A DNA stretch of 64,000 nt from Pisolithus tinctorius (taxonomy: Eukaryota > Basidiomycota > Agaricomycetes > Boletales > Pisolithaceae), in assembly GCA_024663395.1 (NCBI GenBank), contig JANFAH010000061.1, positions 124,001-188,000 of the forward strand, read 5' to 3'. Under the pieces are notes generated by a model that saw nothing but the letters and a program-made list of their open reading frames with translations, was not told the DNA's origin and made no database searches. Below, piece by piece: positions 47,257 to 58,315 of the stretch (position 1 is the first letter of the stretch; each line of letters begins with the position of its first letter). The translations under genes were made by a program, and so were the position numbers.

Positions 47257-48863
47257 ATGCCCCCTTGTAAAGCAGCGAAATTGTCTGACCACAAGGGTAA
47301 ATCTCATAGTTCACAGTCCCTGGATGGCCACTCGATGCAAGTGTCGTGGTCAGATAAGGATATGTTTGCTCTTCTTGACTTCATCGATTCCCACAAGGCA
47401 ACCACTGGTGATGGTTTAAATTTCAAGGCACCATTTTAGAATGCCTGTGCAGCTTCTCCGATGCTTGCAAACCCTGAGAAAGGGGGGCCCAAAACCCCTA
47501 AATCATGTAAAGAGAAATGGAAAAGGGTGTGTGAGTCAGTCAAACGACAGAATAACTAGCTGATATCACACAGCTATGAAGCACATACACAGTCATTGAT
47601 CATCTCAGCCATTCATCTGGATTTGCATATTCGAAGTCAGGGGCTGATATCGGTGTTGCAAATGAGAATTCATGGGATGGTTACATGAAGGTATGATTCA
47701 ATCCAATTGGATTGAATGTCCTGTGCTAATGACAACATCGGCAGGTCCACAAGGATGCAGCCCCTTATAAAAACAAGGGATGGCTATTTTATGACAGGAT
47801 GAGTGTGCTCATACCTTCCAAGTGCAAGGGCTTGAATTGCTTTTCGGCATTGAGTATCAACGATTCTTCTGGAGGCCCATCCTGCACCAGGTTGAGTTCT
47901 TCCAACAGCGAGAGCACAGGGAACAACACGCCATCCCTGGGGTCACATTCCATTGACCTCATGATACCAGTGCCCATCGGAGGAAGTGCACCTAGCGCAC
48001 CAGCCATTGTCTTATCAGCATCGCCATCTACCAACCAAATGATTTTCTACCCATTCGCAACTGGAAGCACTGGCTTCAGTATGCCAACAACTTCCTATGC
48101 TCCACCATCATGGCCATCTGCCAATCAACCCTTGTTCCACTCATTTGCAGCTGGAAATCCCATCCCCCCTATGCTAACAACTTCCCATCACCCAGTGCCA
48201 TCTACTGTCACTTCAGTTCATAGCAGATCTACTTTTAACTGGTGCTCAGACCAGTCTGCTGCCCCCCCCCCTGGCACACCATCAAACTTCACTCCTCCAA
48301 CTGCCCTGTCATCATTCAATGGCTCATCTGTCAGCTCCGTCAAGCCATCCTTGAGTATTTCGGCTCGTATGGAGCGCTCCAGAAAGTGGAAGGCAGATGA
48401 TGACAATGATCAATCTGTCATATTGGGTGCTCTTTCAAGCACTGCAGGTTCAACCACCTCATCGGCATGAAAGCAATGCACAGGGAACATGATACTTGAA
48501 TGAGTGGAAGAGGAAGTTGGAGGTATCCATGGTACAGTCCACTTGCATATGACTGCTGTCACTCACGCAATCACATCCCTTGTGGAGTCACCTGCGCCCA
48601 TTCAACCTGCAGCCAATCCCAAGCCCAATTTCTGCCAAGACCCAGTCCATCCATTGGTGACCAAGGTGACACAGAAGCTGTTGCTGTTGGACATGGATAA
48701 GTTCTCGCCAGCTGACATTGTCAGCATTGCAAATCACTTCGAGGGAAATGTTGCCCATACCAGTCTGTACTTATCATTCACTAGCAATCCTGACTGTATG
48801 GCTACAGTTTGGCATGCATGGCTTGAGGCGAAGCTCAATGAGATTGGGAGACATTTGCAATAG
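47257..48863 (+). pseudogene. Harbinger-associated Myb/SANT-like protein (broken)
   Basis: From the ATG at 47257 (MPPCKAAKLSDHKGKSHSSQ) a SANT-like domain reads VSWSDKDMFALLDFIDSHKA, GDGLNFKAPF and KTPKSCKEKWKRVCESVKRQ. After an intron comes SGADIGVANENSWDGYMK, and after another VHKDAAPYKNKGWLFYDRMS. A Ser/Pro-rich region follows (47840-48360), with a basic MERSRKWKADDDNDQ and a C-terminal part FSPADIVSIANHFEGNVAHT. Stops at 47437 (TAG), 47558 and 48468 and a TGA near 48500 interrupt it. In intact Harbinger elements this partner protein binds DNA and helps the transposase into the nucleus. Confidence 0.75.
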
Positions 48864-48942
48864 TTGTTGTACTTGCAGCTTGTAGTGTTCATTTTTACCT
48901 TTACGTTTGTTGCAATATCATCTGCATTTCGGTTCTCAAAGT

Positions 48943-50422
48943 CTACCTCTGGAGACTCAAAGAAATGCATTTTGGATCATACAGGTAGCATAACGTAGAG
49001 GGAAATGATGGTATATAAATGCTAATCCGCAATGAACTCTCCCCTTTGTACTCGTTTGGCAATGTAACTATTCCAAATGCTTTGATGATTGCACCCCGCC
49101 TCTCCAACATCCAAAGGTGTTCTGCAGCAGTTGGAATGCCATCAGCGATCATGCCGATCACCTCTTCTGACTTGTCCAGCAGCAGAGGCAGTATGAAGCC
49201 TTCGATGTCATCTAATTCCAATGGATCATACATGTGGATGATGTTGTGAATGCAACACAAAGTGGGAGGGATATGGGCCTGGATGTCCATGCCATACTCT
49301 GGAGGCACAATGAGAATTCAGAAGCGCCATTTGATGACTCTGATTATCCATTCAATCATGTTTCGAAGCTGTGTGTGGCGAAGGTTGTAGCATTCCTCGG
49401 CGTTTACTGGTCTGTAAATTCCAATGAATTATAAGTAAATAAAAACACCAATAGTGATACTTACTGTATGTGTGCATGGCCCCATTCTGCAAGATGGTAT
49501 CATCGCCCTTGGAATGGAGTTAGGAGTTGGGGGCAATTGGGGAACCCTGCATCAGCAAGGTAGTACTTGCCATCCAGAATAGTGAGATCGCTCAGCTGCA
49601 CATCGTGATAGACCAATGAGTCAGCTGCAGATCCCTCCCACCTGCTAAGGACATATGTGAAGTGCATATCGAAATTGCAGCAGAGCAGGCAATTCTGGGA
49701 GATGAAACCTTTGCGATTTCGCATCACATCCCTTTCCTCCGAACTGGGAGCACACACAATGTGTGTCCTGTTGATTGCACCGATAGCATCAGCGAAAAAT
49801 GGGAAAAATTTGGGGTTATTGTGAATAGTTGGGTGGACAGGGGCATCACTGCGTGGCAATCGTATGTACTTGCTATATATATCATGAGATGAGAATGCAA
49901 ACAGAATTTTTTTGAAGTACCTGGAACAATGATTAATCCACCAAAAATGGCACGGTCGAAGACTTACTTGGAGATCATGCTGTTCAACCTTTGAAAATGT
50001 TCACCTACATGTCTGATGGACAAACCGGTGACAGAGGTATATAGAAAGATTGTGAGTTGCTCTTCGAGTGTGATGTGTTTGGAAGGGCTGATTCCATGTT
50101 GTTGGAGCTCCTGCAATAAGATGTTGAATATGTGCTTGTGAACCACAAGCTCTGTATGAATTTGCTCAGGATGGCCATTCAACAATTCGGCTACCCACCC
50201 ACTCCCAGTCAGGATTGACATGTGGTATGGGATTGGGTCTGCCAACACAAGTAACAGGGATAAGAGTTGGAGGTGATGGTGGATGAGGATAAGAATGAGA
50301 AGTTTGTGGCGTTGATAGTGGTCATTGTTGATGTTGATGTGCCTTTCATCGTTCTCATCGTCTGCAGCATCAGGAGGGTCCCCACTGATCAGGTTCCCAG
50401 GTACACCCGACTCATCAGCCAT
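48943..50422 (-). pseudogene. Harbinger (HARBI1-like) DDE transposase, inactivated
   Basis: The probable start is ATG 50422 (MADESGVPGNLISGDPPDAA). An intron with GTAAGT donor joins NSMISK to YFKKILFAFSSHD. Core motifs are FADAIGAINRTHIVCAPSSE, NRKGFISQNCLLCCNFDMHF, RWEGSAADSLVYHD (about 49640), GKYYLADAGFPNCPQLLTPF, and after an intron ECYNLRHTQLRNMIEWIIRV. The first catalytic Asp is Asn (GAINRTHI instead of GAIDGTHI). A TGA replaces Arg after IKWRF near 49325. The element cannot transpose itself. Sequence to 48943 continues with HIPPTLCCIHNIIHMYDPLE and GVIGMIADG-like text of the family's C-terminus. Confidence 0.85.
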
Positions 50423-50437
50423 GCTAGTTGTGGTTGC

Positions 50438-51360
50438 TGTCATATCCATGACTCTCGGACTCAGTCCCAGTCCAGTCCGGACCCCTAGCCCCTATCTCCG
50501 GTCAAGTCCGGTCCCAGTCCAGCCTAGAAAACCTAGTTCCGGCCTAGAGAACTCAACTCCAGCCCTAGGAAACCCAACTCCAGTCTAAATAACTTAAGTC
50601 CGGTGTTTTACCCCTATCTCCGGTCCATTTCGGCCTCCCAGCCTTGCGCTGCTCCACCCCGGTCCTCCCAGGTCTATGTCCAGGTCACCCGGACATAACT
50701 CCGGCCTGTTTCCCTTTGTTTGTACTATATTTAGTCTAGCCCGTTCATCAGACTTTGCTTACTGTACAATCCTGTGTCTGACCCCGGTTATGCCAGTCAC
50801 CCGGACTTTGGCTATTAGCCTCAGCACAGCCACTATGGCTATCCACTCTCTTGCTAATCTTCTTGCTAATAGCTTATTAACAAGTCCAGCTCTATGTTCT
50901 TTACTCCAGACCGGCCTCATGTATTTAACCCCTGTACATACTTCGTAGCACCCTCAGTCAGAATATCAACTTAGTATTACCCTCAACTCTGTGTTACCCC
51001 TCGAGACTACTCTATAGCTAAGGCCGAGCCTTAAGCTATCCCCAGCCCCTGTCCCGGACCTCTCCCCAGCTTGCATAAGGGTACAGCACATAAGCTGAGA
51101 CCAAGGGAGGTAGATCCAACCCCAGACCGGCTTCCCCCTGTGCGCACTCCAACACCGGTCGGTTTCCCACGCTACCGGCCTTGTTCCCGCGCTCCCGGCC
51201 TTAAGTCCGGTCCTCCGGACTTAGCCCCTAACCTCCGGCCTCAACTCCGGTCCAAGCAGACTTGGCCCCTGTCTCTCGGCCTTGACTTTGGCCACTCGGA
51301 CTTAACCCCTGTCACCCGGTCTTGAAGCCTGGTCACCCGAGGGTAAACCCGTACTTCACA
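50438..51360. repeat. Solo LTR (923 bp) inside the Harbinger element
   Basis: The sequence begins TGTCATATCCATGACTC and ends GTACTTCACA. GTTGC is present on both sides (50433-50437 and 51361-51365), a perfect 5-bp target duplication. It is rich in scattered CCGG-containing motifs and holds a TATA-like stretch (ATGTATTTAACCCCTGTACA near 50920), both LTR-like. It separates the transposase start from its own inverted repeat, so it displaced the promoter. The parent is probably a Gypsy-type element, but no internal part is present. Confidence 0.88.
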
Positions 51361-51385
51361 GTTGCGGTTATCAATATCACCTATG

Positions 51386-51503
51386 TCTCCTCCTAAATTG
51401 GAGCTCCGCTTGAACTCTGTATGCTTATGTCATGAAGGCCTGGGTCTTTTTTTTGGGTTTTTTCACCTGGATTCTTTGTGGGACTTCGTTACCAAACTAG
51501 CTC
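51386..51503 (-). repeat. Right terminal inverted repeat of the Harbinger element
   Basis: This is the inverted partner of 47038-47156, followed by TTA at 51504-51506. Confidence 0.93.
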
Positions 51504-51506
51504 TTA

Positions 51507-53110
51507 CAGTCCTGCCAGAGGTGTCTCAAGTCCCAGACTACAGTCCCAACATTCCCATGCTGGCACTGGCACACAATTGGACACATATGGTACACCCCTA
51601 CCTAGCATAGACATCTGACACCTGTCCATACCCCCCACAGGCTTTGCACACCCAAAAGGGTGGCCTGCAATAATGGTGAATATAGGCATGCATGGGGAAT
51701 TCCCTGCTGTAATGAGTAACTACAGGTCTGTCAGTGAAAATGTGCAGTCTGACCTGAAAGCCCTGTGCTCAAATCCTCAAATCCAACCATCTTGGCCAAT
51801 GAACGTGGGCACCAGTGTGTTTGGCTGTGCCCATGTTCCCTTCCACTTGGGAGAAACAGATGACGTGTGACAGTGAGTGCAAGTGTACAGCTTATGGTGT
51901 GACTACTAACCAGTTGAAACAGCTGACTTGAATGCCTTCATCCCAAATCCAACTGTCTCAGCCAGGGGTATACTAGATGGTTTTTGTAATGGTGGTTAGG
52001 GTCCAGGTAAGGATAGGGTAAGAAATCTCTGATTCTAAGGGAATATCACCTTGTTTACAAGGTCACTCCACCCTGAAATTTGTAACATTTTTTTGGTCAG
52101 CCACAATTATCATATTTTGGGTCTCAGCACTGTACTCCACTGCTCTGCAACTCTGAAGTGAGTGAATGGGCTCAATTTCATCACAGTCCAGTATGTTCCT
52201 GTCTGTTGCTTTGTGTATGGGTGTGAGTGTGGTAAACAAGGTGCCTGCCATGCAAAATGGCCTTATTCTAGTTTCTATAATGTGAGCCATATAAAGAAGG
52301 GTCTTAAGTAAGAAAGAGGGGTAATACCTAAGTCTAATGAAGCCAAAGTTGAGTATGGGAGGAAGGAAATGCAGAGAAGCCCATGAAACAACTGTAACAT
52401 TGAATATGAATAATGGAATATGGATGGAGAATGTGGCTAAACATGGATGGTGCTACTGATAATACACATGATAGTGTAGATTATGTGTAATGATGCAAAT
52501 GTTGACATGTAGTGTTTGTGTGTTATGGACAAGTTTGCATGGATATACTATGAATAGCAAACTATAAGGATATTATGGATGATATTGCACAAACATTGAG
52601 CTTCAACATTTGCATGATTGGTAGTTAATCAATTATATGATGTGACCCATGCTATGGTGTGTGACATGAACTATTTATATAGAGTCCAGAACATTGATGT
52701 AATTTGAATTAAATCTACAGATGTGAAGAGTATGTATTTAATGAAACAATGGATCAACACATGAGATCTTGGTTCTGATCATAAGATGTGAAGCAGGATG
52801 AAGAATGAATATATATATGTGATCACATGATTTAAATTCCACAATGCAGAAGTATTGACACTTAACTGCTGAAAACACAAGCGCATACAGGATGGACAGA
52901 GGTATGATTATAAGCTGACTGTGGGGAACTGATTCAGCAGGTTGACTTGATGACATCTAATCTAGGATATTTGAAATGATAGATGGACATGATTGATGAA
53001 ATGAGGTGGATAAGGGGAGGTAAGATATGTCACAGATGGAAGAGATAAAGAATTGACTGACCTGTTTTATTTCAAACTGATACCAGGACAACAACCATGC
53101 TTGAGACAAT
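51507..53110. other. AT-rich, CpG-depleted sequence without a supported gene
   Basis: No family motif could be read on either strand, and open frames are short. The base composition (few CpG, many TG and CA) is like that of the flanking decayed elements, so it is probably old mobile-element sequence. No inverted repeats or LTR ends were recognised. Confidence 0.4.
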
Positions 53111-53849
53111 ATGCCACCTAAGAAGTCAGCACAAGGTCAGGGCAGGAAGGATGGAAAGGAAGGGGTGGGGAAGGTGAGTGTTGTATGTCTCAGTGGAAGT
53201 ATGATACTCACAAGGTGAGGCTGATGCACAGAAGATGATGCTTGGGGAGAGTCTCCTTGTTGGTGGGTCAGGGAGATCTCATAAGGTGACACTCAATGAT
53301 AAGGTGCAAGCTCACCAAGAGCTTGAGAAGGGGGCAAAGTGAACAATCATTGGGATTGCAAGGTTTGATTTGATAGAGAACATGGATCAACTTATGTTTG
53401 GGATCTGGAATTCCCAACAGGTCATTCAGGCACAGGTAACAAACCTTACAAATTCATTTTTGCAGAATGGATTGGATCAATTCAATGCAGCACACATGAT
53501 ACCACTGGTGATCAACAAGCAATGTATAAAGAAGGATTTGTATACAACTGGAAACCCTATTGACCTCAACCTCAAACAGATACCACTGCTTGAAATTGAT
53601 GAGACCATTGCCATGAAAAATTGGAGCATCCCTGCTGCTGGCAGTAAGCACTGTACACATGCACTGAAGGCCTGGCATGAGAAGAAGAAGAAGTGATTGC
53701 ATGAGCTGGAGCTGTTGATCAAACAGTTGAAGAAGCAGGATATGGAGGAGGTGACTGAGGCAGATATTGGGGAACTCAATGATTATCTCAAGGAGGTCGA
53801 TGACATCAAGGGTCTACTGGGATATGGAGGACAGTGGGACCCCATGTAG
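53111..53849 (+). pseudogene. ParB/sulfiredoxin-like protein remnant linked to mobile elements
   Basis: A first exon MPPKKSAQGQGRKDGKEGVG ends at a GTGAGT donor. The next part, GEADAQKMMLGESLLVGGSG to AHQELEKGAK, meets a TGA. The main segment starts near 53370 (ENMDQLMFGIWNSQQVIQAQ) and includes QFNAAHMIPLVINKQCI, IDLNLKQIPLLEIDET and NWSIPAAGSKHCTHALKAW, then a TGA at 53694 followed by a helical end and GYGGQWDPM. The order beta-strand, IPLLEID, then GxKHxxHAL resembles the ParB/Srx fold with its G-R-AL box, where the expected Arg is Cys here (CGT to TGT). The fold assignment is my inference, not established. Confidence 0.4.
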
Positions 53850-53869
53850 TCCATTTAGTCACAACACAT

Positions 53870-54198
53870 GGGCAGCCTGTGCACCAAAACACCAACACTT
53901 ATATAGACCCCAAGATGGGCCCACCTAAATAGATTAGCCAGTACACATGGACAGGCCCAAGGGACTAAAGTGGGAGCAACTTATGTACAGGCCCATAAGT
54001 GCATTACCACAACATATGGGAGGGCCTGTGGTGGGTAAGGATGTTGAAACATTTAGATGGGCCTGTGACCAATTAAGAATACTGAGCTGCTGTAAGACAT
54101 GGGTGGGCCTGTCCTGGTAGGTTACACCCCTGTCACAACATCAAGGTGGGCCTGCCTATCATAACATGGAGAGGGTCACAACATAAGGATGGGCCCAG
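53870..54198. repeat. Block of spaced GGGCC-type motifs
   Basis: GGGCC or its complement GGCCC occurs about eight times in roughly 330 bp, often as ATGGGCCTG or ACAGGCCCA and often near CACAACAT. Spacing is irregular, about 25-50 bp. Such clusters of short motifs are typical of subterminal regions of DNA transposons, but no terminal inverted repeat was found. It ends exactly where the second long-LTR copy begins. Confidence 0.5.
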
Positions 54199-55787
54199 TG
54201 TCACACACCAAAGGTGTTGTGGACATGGTTACAGCTGACTCTGCCTAACTCATTGATGAGTTGCATGCAATGCCCATGCATGCAGATGAAGACTAAAGGC
54301 CTCATGTGTAGAAAGACTGCCAGATATGAGCAGTCATTCTTTGCACAAGAATGAGTCATCAGTGCTAAAGAGAAAAGAGGAAGTGAGTTAAGTGTGCATT
54401 AAAAGTTTTTAGCACCTGTGTATGGCATTCCAGTTTTCATTGTATCTCCACCATTTCCAAAGATATCGACTCCATTCTCACACTTGCTTAGAGTGCTCAG
54501 CCACATAGTTATACCTTCCAAATTTGTAGAGGATCCTCACACCCTATGCATTTCTACAGCACTCCATCCATCAGACACTCATTTCACTAAGTCCATCAAT
54601 CATGGCCACCTCTTTGTTGATCATCTCACTTGTCTCATTTGCCAGAGACAATGGCTATGTATATCTGCCAGGCATTCCCACCAGCTTCTGTCCTGAAGCC
54701 CCCTGGTTCATCCCATCATTGTCATCCCCATCTTGTCCCATGCAGCTTGGTCAGCATGTTCTCCTTGTCAGTATGACTTCCAGAAGGACATTCTTTGGTC
54801 ACCTCAGGTCTGTCACTTGGTTAGAAAGGTCTTATGTGGTCATTTTGGTCTCCCCAGTTGATGAAGCATATGGATTGTTCCTCCCTGCTCCCTGCACTGT
54901 CTTTATTCCAATCTTGTCCATCATTCTTCCTGCATTGTGACAGCTGCAGCATAGTCTACTGTTCTCCAGCCTCCCTGATCACATTCATGATGAGTATGAC
55001 ATCCATTTTGCCTTCTTACTGCAAGATCCAGCAGAAGACATCCCCCCTTCTCCTCCTCCATCAGAGCCTCATTCATGAAGTTTTTGTTAACTTTGCTGAG
55101 AGGATGAAAGGGTGGGAGACATGATTACATATGCTCCTGTTGCCCCACAGACCCCCAACACCCTAGCCCCCTTTGACACCTGACTCATGCCCTTCAATTC
55201 TGGAATTAATACTTCTCTATCTGGAAACACTGTCCATCTGTCATGCCATATTTGGATCTAATGGAATCTCTGCTGAGATCTGACTTGCATCGCCACCCCC
55301 TAATGTGATATCAGTGTGCTTACTCAGTTTCTGACTCTATTTGACTCATTCTGTGATATTTTGACTGTCTTTGACTTGTTTATTGCCAATACTTACCAAT
55401 CTTCTTTGCTTGCTTATTTTTCATTTCTTGCTTACTCATCATGATTACTCAGTCCTTACTCATTACTTACCAAGTATTTGTGCCTTGTTTGTCATAAGCT
55501 GTGCTCCCCCCACAGTATATAAACCCCCATGCACTTAGCTACAAAAAAAGAAGCAATCCAGAAGTCAGTCAGAATTCACTCAGCAGTTCAGTTCAGCTCA
55601 GCATAACTTGTTGTCAACAGTTGCAGCTCTACAAAGGGGTCTATCTGTCATCATTCATATCCTTGGTAGTTGAGGCTCATTCAGAAGGGTCTATCTACCA
55701 CCATTCTTTATCTGAAGTATCATCTGTGCTTAGTCAGCACATACACTTAGTCATTCCTCCACTCCTGCATAACTTATCACTGACTTG
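54199..55787 (+). mobile_element. Second, older copy of the long-LTR element, truncated
   Basis: This begins TGTCACACACCAAAGGTG like the copy at 39108 and follows it to GCATAACTTATCACTGACTTG, where a chromovirus LTR interrupts it. The right 200-300 bp are missing. Compared with copy 1, most CpG dinucleotides are TpG or CpA here; for example GAGTTGCGCACAATGCCCG in copy 1 corresponds to GAGTTGCATGCAATGCCCA. It is therefore older and has been decaying by C to T change. Confidence 0.88.
54602..55078 (+). pseudogene. Decayed second copy of the LTR-embedded ORF
   Basis: From MATSLLIISLVSFARDNGYV the frame follows the copy at 39511. It is open to 54938, where GCGACAG of copy 1 is GTGACAG, giving TGA. 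It then continues in frame to the same terminal region (DPAEDIPPSPPPSEP). No frameshift separates the copies across about 470 bp, apart from loss of a 3-bp unit in the Pro tail. Confidence 0.6.
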
Positions 55788-56602
55788 TGTCAAAGTTGGA
55801 CAACACCCCTGGCTCCTTCTTAGGGCAGAGTTGGAGCAGGTTGGGCTGCAGAGTACAGCAGTCAAAGTCCAAAGCGAATCTGACCACTGGGTGGCGAGAT
55901 ATTTGATGAACAGTGAGCAGAGAGGTATGAAGGAAAGTCTCGGAGGCTGAGGTTGGAGTTGGAGTTGGGGGTCAGAGGTTGGAGGTCGGATGAGAGGGCG
56001 TTGGGTTCAGCTAGTGTGCTGCCCCCTTGCATGAGCTCAGCCCTCGTATTTCAGAGGTGGAGTGGACTCAGAGGAAGTGGAGACGAAACCCCAGAGGGGA
56101 CTGAGAGGGAGTCGAAGGTGGGGACTTTATTTGATATTCGTACTGATTACATCAGAGTACTACATGGCCTTATATATGACATAGGTCAAGGGCAGTGCAG
56201 TATGGAATGTAAACCAATAAGTGTATAGTGGGTTAGAGTCCTTCTGACACAAGGGATAGAGGGTAGGGACAATGGGGACCTTAACTGAGATAAGGAAACT
56301 ACTACAACAAGGAAGAGAGGGTAAATACTGAAGGAGTGGAAGAATGGAGAAAACTGACACAAGGGCGGAACCCTATCTAGAATGCAGGGCCGCAAGTCCA
56401 ACAGCCCACATGACCAACCCTAGAGCGGAGTTGATTGGAGTTGGTCAGAACATGGATGGGGGACCTTGGAGAGGTGTGGAGACATGTCGGGAGGGTCAGA
56501 GGAGCATGGGAACATGTTGGAAGAGGGCGGAGAAGTGTGGGAACATGTCGGAGGAGGGTGGAGTAGGTGTCAGGGGCTTATGCTGGTGTCATGGTCATGA
56601 CA
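55788..56602 (-). repeat. Chromovirus 3' LTR (815 bp)
   Basis: On the plus strand it runs from TGTCAAAGTTGG to GGTCATGACA; read on the minus strand it is TG..CA. The adjacent plus-strand run GTATCCCCCCCTTAGG (56603 onward) is the complement of a polypurine tract, which fixes this as the 3' LTR. Confidence 0.85.
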
Positions 56603-56646
56603 GTATCCCCCCCTTAGGGCATGAACCCCTGAAGGCCATAGCAAAG

Positions 56647-58315
56647 CTATGATGGAGGTGAGTAAGGTCCAGGTTTATGAGGATAGCGAGCATGGTAAGC
56701 AGCCAACAACTCGGAGGCATGTTCTAACTCTGTTGCCAACACCCAAGAGGTCTCATCTTCAGTATTCTCATAGCCTGCCCAGCAGACTAGATACAACAAC
56801 TGACAATGACAGTGGTGGCAATCCACCTTTGAGTCGAGGATCTCTGAAATCTTGTACTCAAGGTCACCATCCACCTCAACAGGCAGAGGCGGAGGTTGGT
56901 GCCGATCAGGGAAGGGGTTCAGAGTAGCAGGCTCTAACTGTGACATGTGAAAGACAGGGTGGATGGCCTGCATTGCATCAGGTAAGTGGAGGGTGACAGA
57001 GTGTGTACCAGGCCTAGCTATGATAGCATAGGGGCCCAAGTTCTTCTCTGCAAGTTTAGCTGAAGGGTGGGTGGAGCAGAAGTACCTGGCCTTGACATAA
57101 GCCTGGTCACCAACTTTGAACTCTGGTGGTGGAATGCATCTAGCATCAGCTGGACCTTGATAGTGGTTGGGTGGCAGCCATCTCAGTGTGGAGGAAGTCA
57201 TGCAGGGTGGAAAGCTCCACAACATAGTTATGGGCCTTCGGAGAGGTGAGATCACGGTCAGAGTAAACTGACAAGTTTGGGTGGTAGCCCTTATTAGCAA
57301 AAAAGGGAGAGACTCCAGTAGTAGCACTCAGCGCATTATTACAAGCAAACTCCACTAGTGGGAGTAACTCCGACCAATCATCTTGCTGATAGTTACAGTA
57401 GGTGCAGAGATACTGCTCAAGGGTCTGATTCATGCGCTCTGTTTGGCCATCGCCTTCTGGGTGATAGCCCGATGTAAAATGAAGGTGCATATCTAAGGCC
57501 TTTCCAAGGGAGCAGAAGAGGTGTGACACAAACTCTGGACCCCTGTCGGAGGTGACATGAGCGGGTACCCCATGCTTGGAAAAGACGTGGGTAAGGAAGA
57601 GTTTTGCTAGGTCAGTGGAGGTGATGGAGTCATGGGTCGGAATGAACACGGTTTGTTTAGAAAGGCGGTCTACAACAACCAAGATGGCAGAGTAGCCTGC
57701 GGAGTTGGGGAGATGCTTGATGAAATCCATTGAGATGGAGTTCCATGGCTTCTCAGGGACAGGAAGCTGCTTCAGTAGGCTGAAGGGGTGGTGAAGAGGG
57801 ACCTTGCTGTGACCACAAGTGGTGCAGGACCTGACATAGTTCTTTACATCAGTGTGGAGGTTAGGCCATATGTACTCATGGTGAACAAGCTCTACAGTGC
57901 AACTCTGCCCGAAGTGACCTGCAAGTGGATGGTCATGTTTAAACCGAAGCACTCGGAGGTGGAGACCATCAATGTCGGGGACAAAGATGCGGCCATTGAG
58001 GTGGAGGAGACCCTCATGGTCCAATGACCAGCGGAGGTCTGTCGGAGTTGGGAGATGGGAAGCAGAGATGGGGTCGGAGGGTAGTGCAGAGATGATGTCA
58101 GCATGGAGCTGTTCAACATTGAAGATCGTGGCAGCTTGGAGCACAGGGGCCAAGAGGTGGGTAGTACGGAGGGACGAAGCAAACTGTTCCTGGGTAAACA
58201 CAGGGCAGAGGTTATGAGGGTTTACCTGCACATAGTCCTTATCCCCCTCTTTTGGGTAAACATCCCAGTGGCAGGTAAGTGTGTCAGGCTTGGCTCCAAG
58301 GCAGTGTAGGAATAG
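56647..58315 (-). pseudogene. Chromovirus integrase and chromodomain (broken)
   Basis: The order is LGAKPDTLTCHWDVYPKEGD at the truncated start, then the integrase zinc finger (HDHPLAGHFGQSCTVELVHH; YVRSCTTCGHSK, about 57840). The catalytic core has SMDFIKHLP (about 57720), HVTSDRGPEFVSHLF (about 57550) and YHPEGDGQTERMNQTLEQYL. A one-base frameshift lies near 57180 (AATQP versus NHYQGPADARCI). The C-terminal part KVGDQAYVKARYF and IHPVFHMSQLEPA leads to the chromodomain YKISEILDSK, LYLVCWAGYENTEDETSW (about 56740). Chromodomains guide such elements to heterochromatin. Arg to Cys/His changes at the start fit C to T decay. Confidence 0.88.

Larger units (their letters stand above)
47038..51503. 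mobile_element. PIF/Harbinger DNA transposon with two genes
   Basis: Inverted repeats of about 118 bp end the element (47038-47156 and 51386-51503; outer ends GAGCTAGTTTGGTAA and its complement). The flanking trinucleotides are CTA (47035-47037) and TTA (51504-51506), consistent with the 3-bp TWA duplication of this superfamily after one C/T change. Inside, a Myb/SANT-like gene (plus) and a DDE transposase gene (minus) face each other, the usual Harbinger pair. A 923-bp solo LTR lies between the transposase start and the right inverted repeat. Both genes are decayed. Confidence 0.9.
55788..58315 (-). mobile_element. 5'-truncated chromovirus (Gypsy with chromodomain)
   Basis: On the minus strand the element keeps the end of RNase H linker sequence, integrase, chromodomain, a polypurine tract and one LTR. 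The LTR (55788-56602) begins TGTCATGACCATGACACC and ends CCAACTTTGACA. Everything upstream (Gag, protease, RT) and the 5' LTR are missing beyond about 58315. It sits directly in the second long-LTR copy, with ACTTG at 55783-55787 as the presumed left target site. Confidence 0.85.

Noticed and set aside
50460..51350. CCGG-rich block as a tandem repeat array
   Set aside because: The motif spacing is irregular and the block has TG..CA ends with a GTTGC duplication, so it is better explained as a solo LTR.
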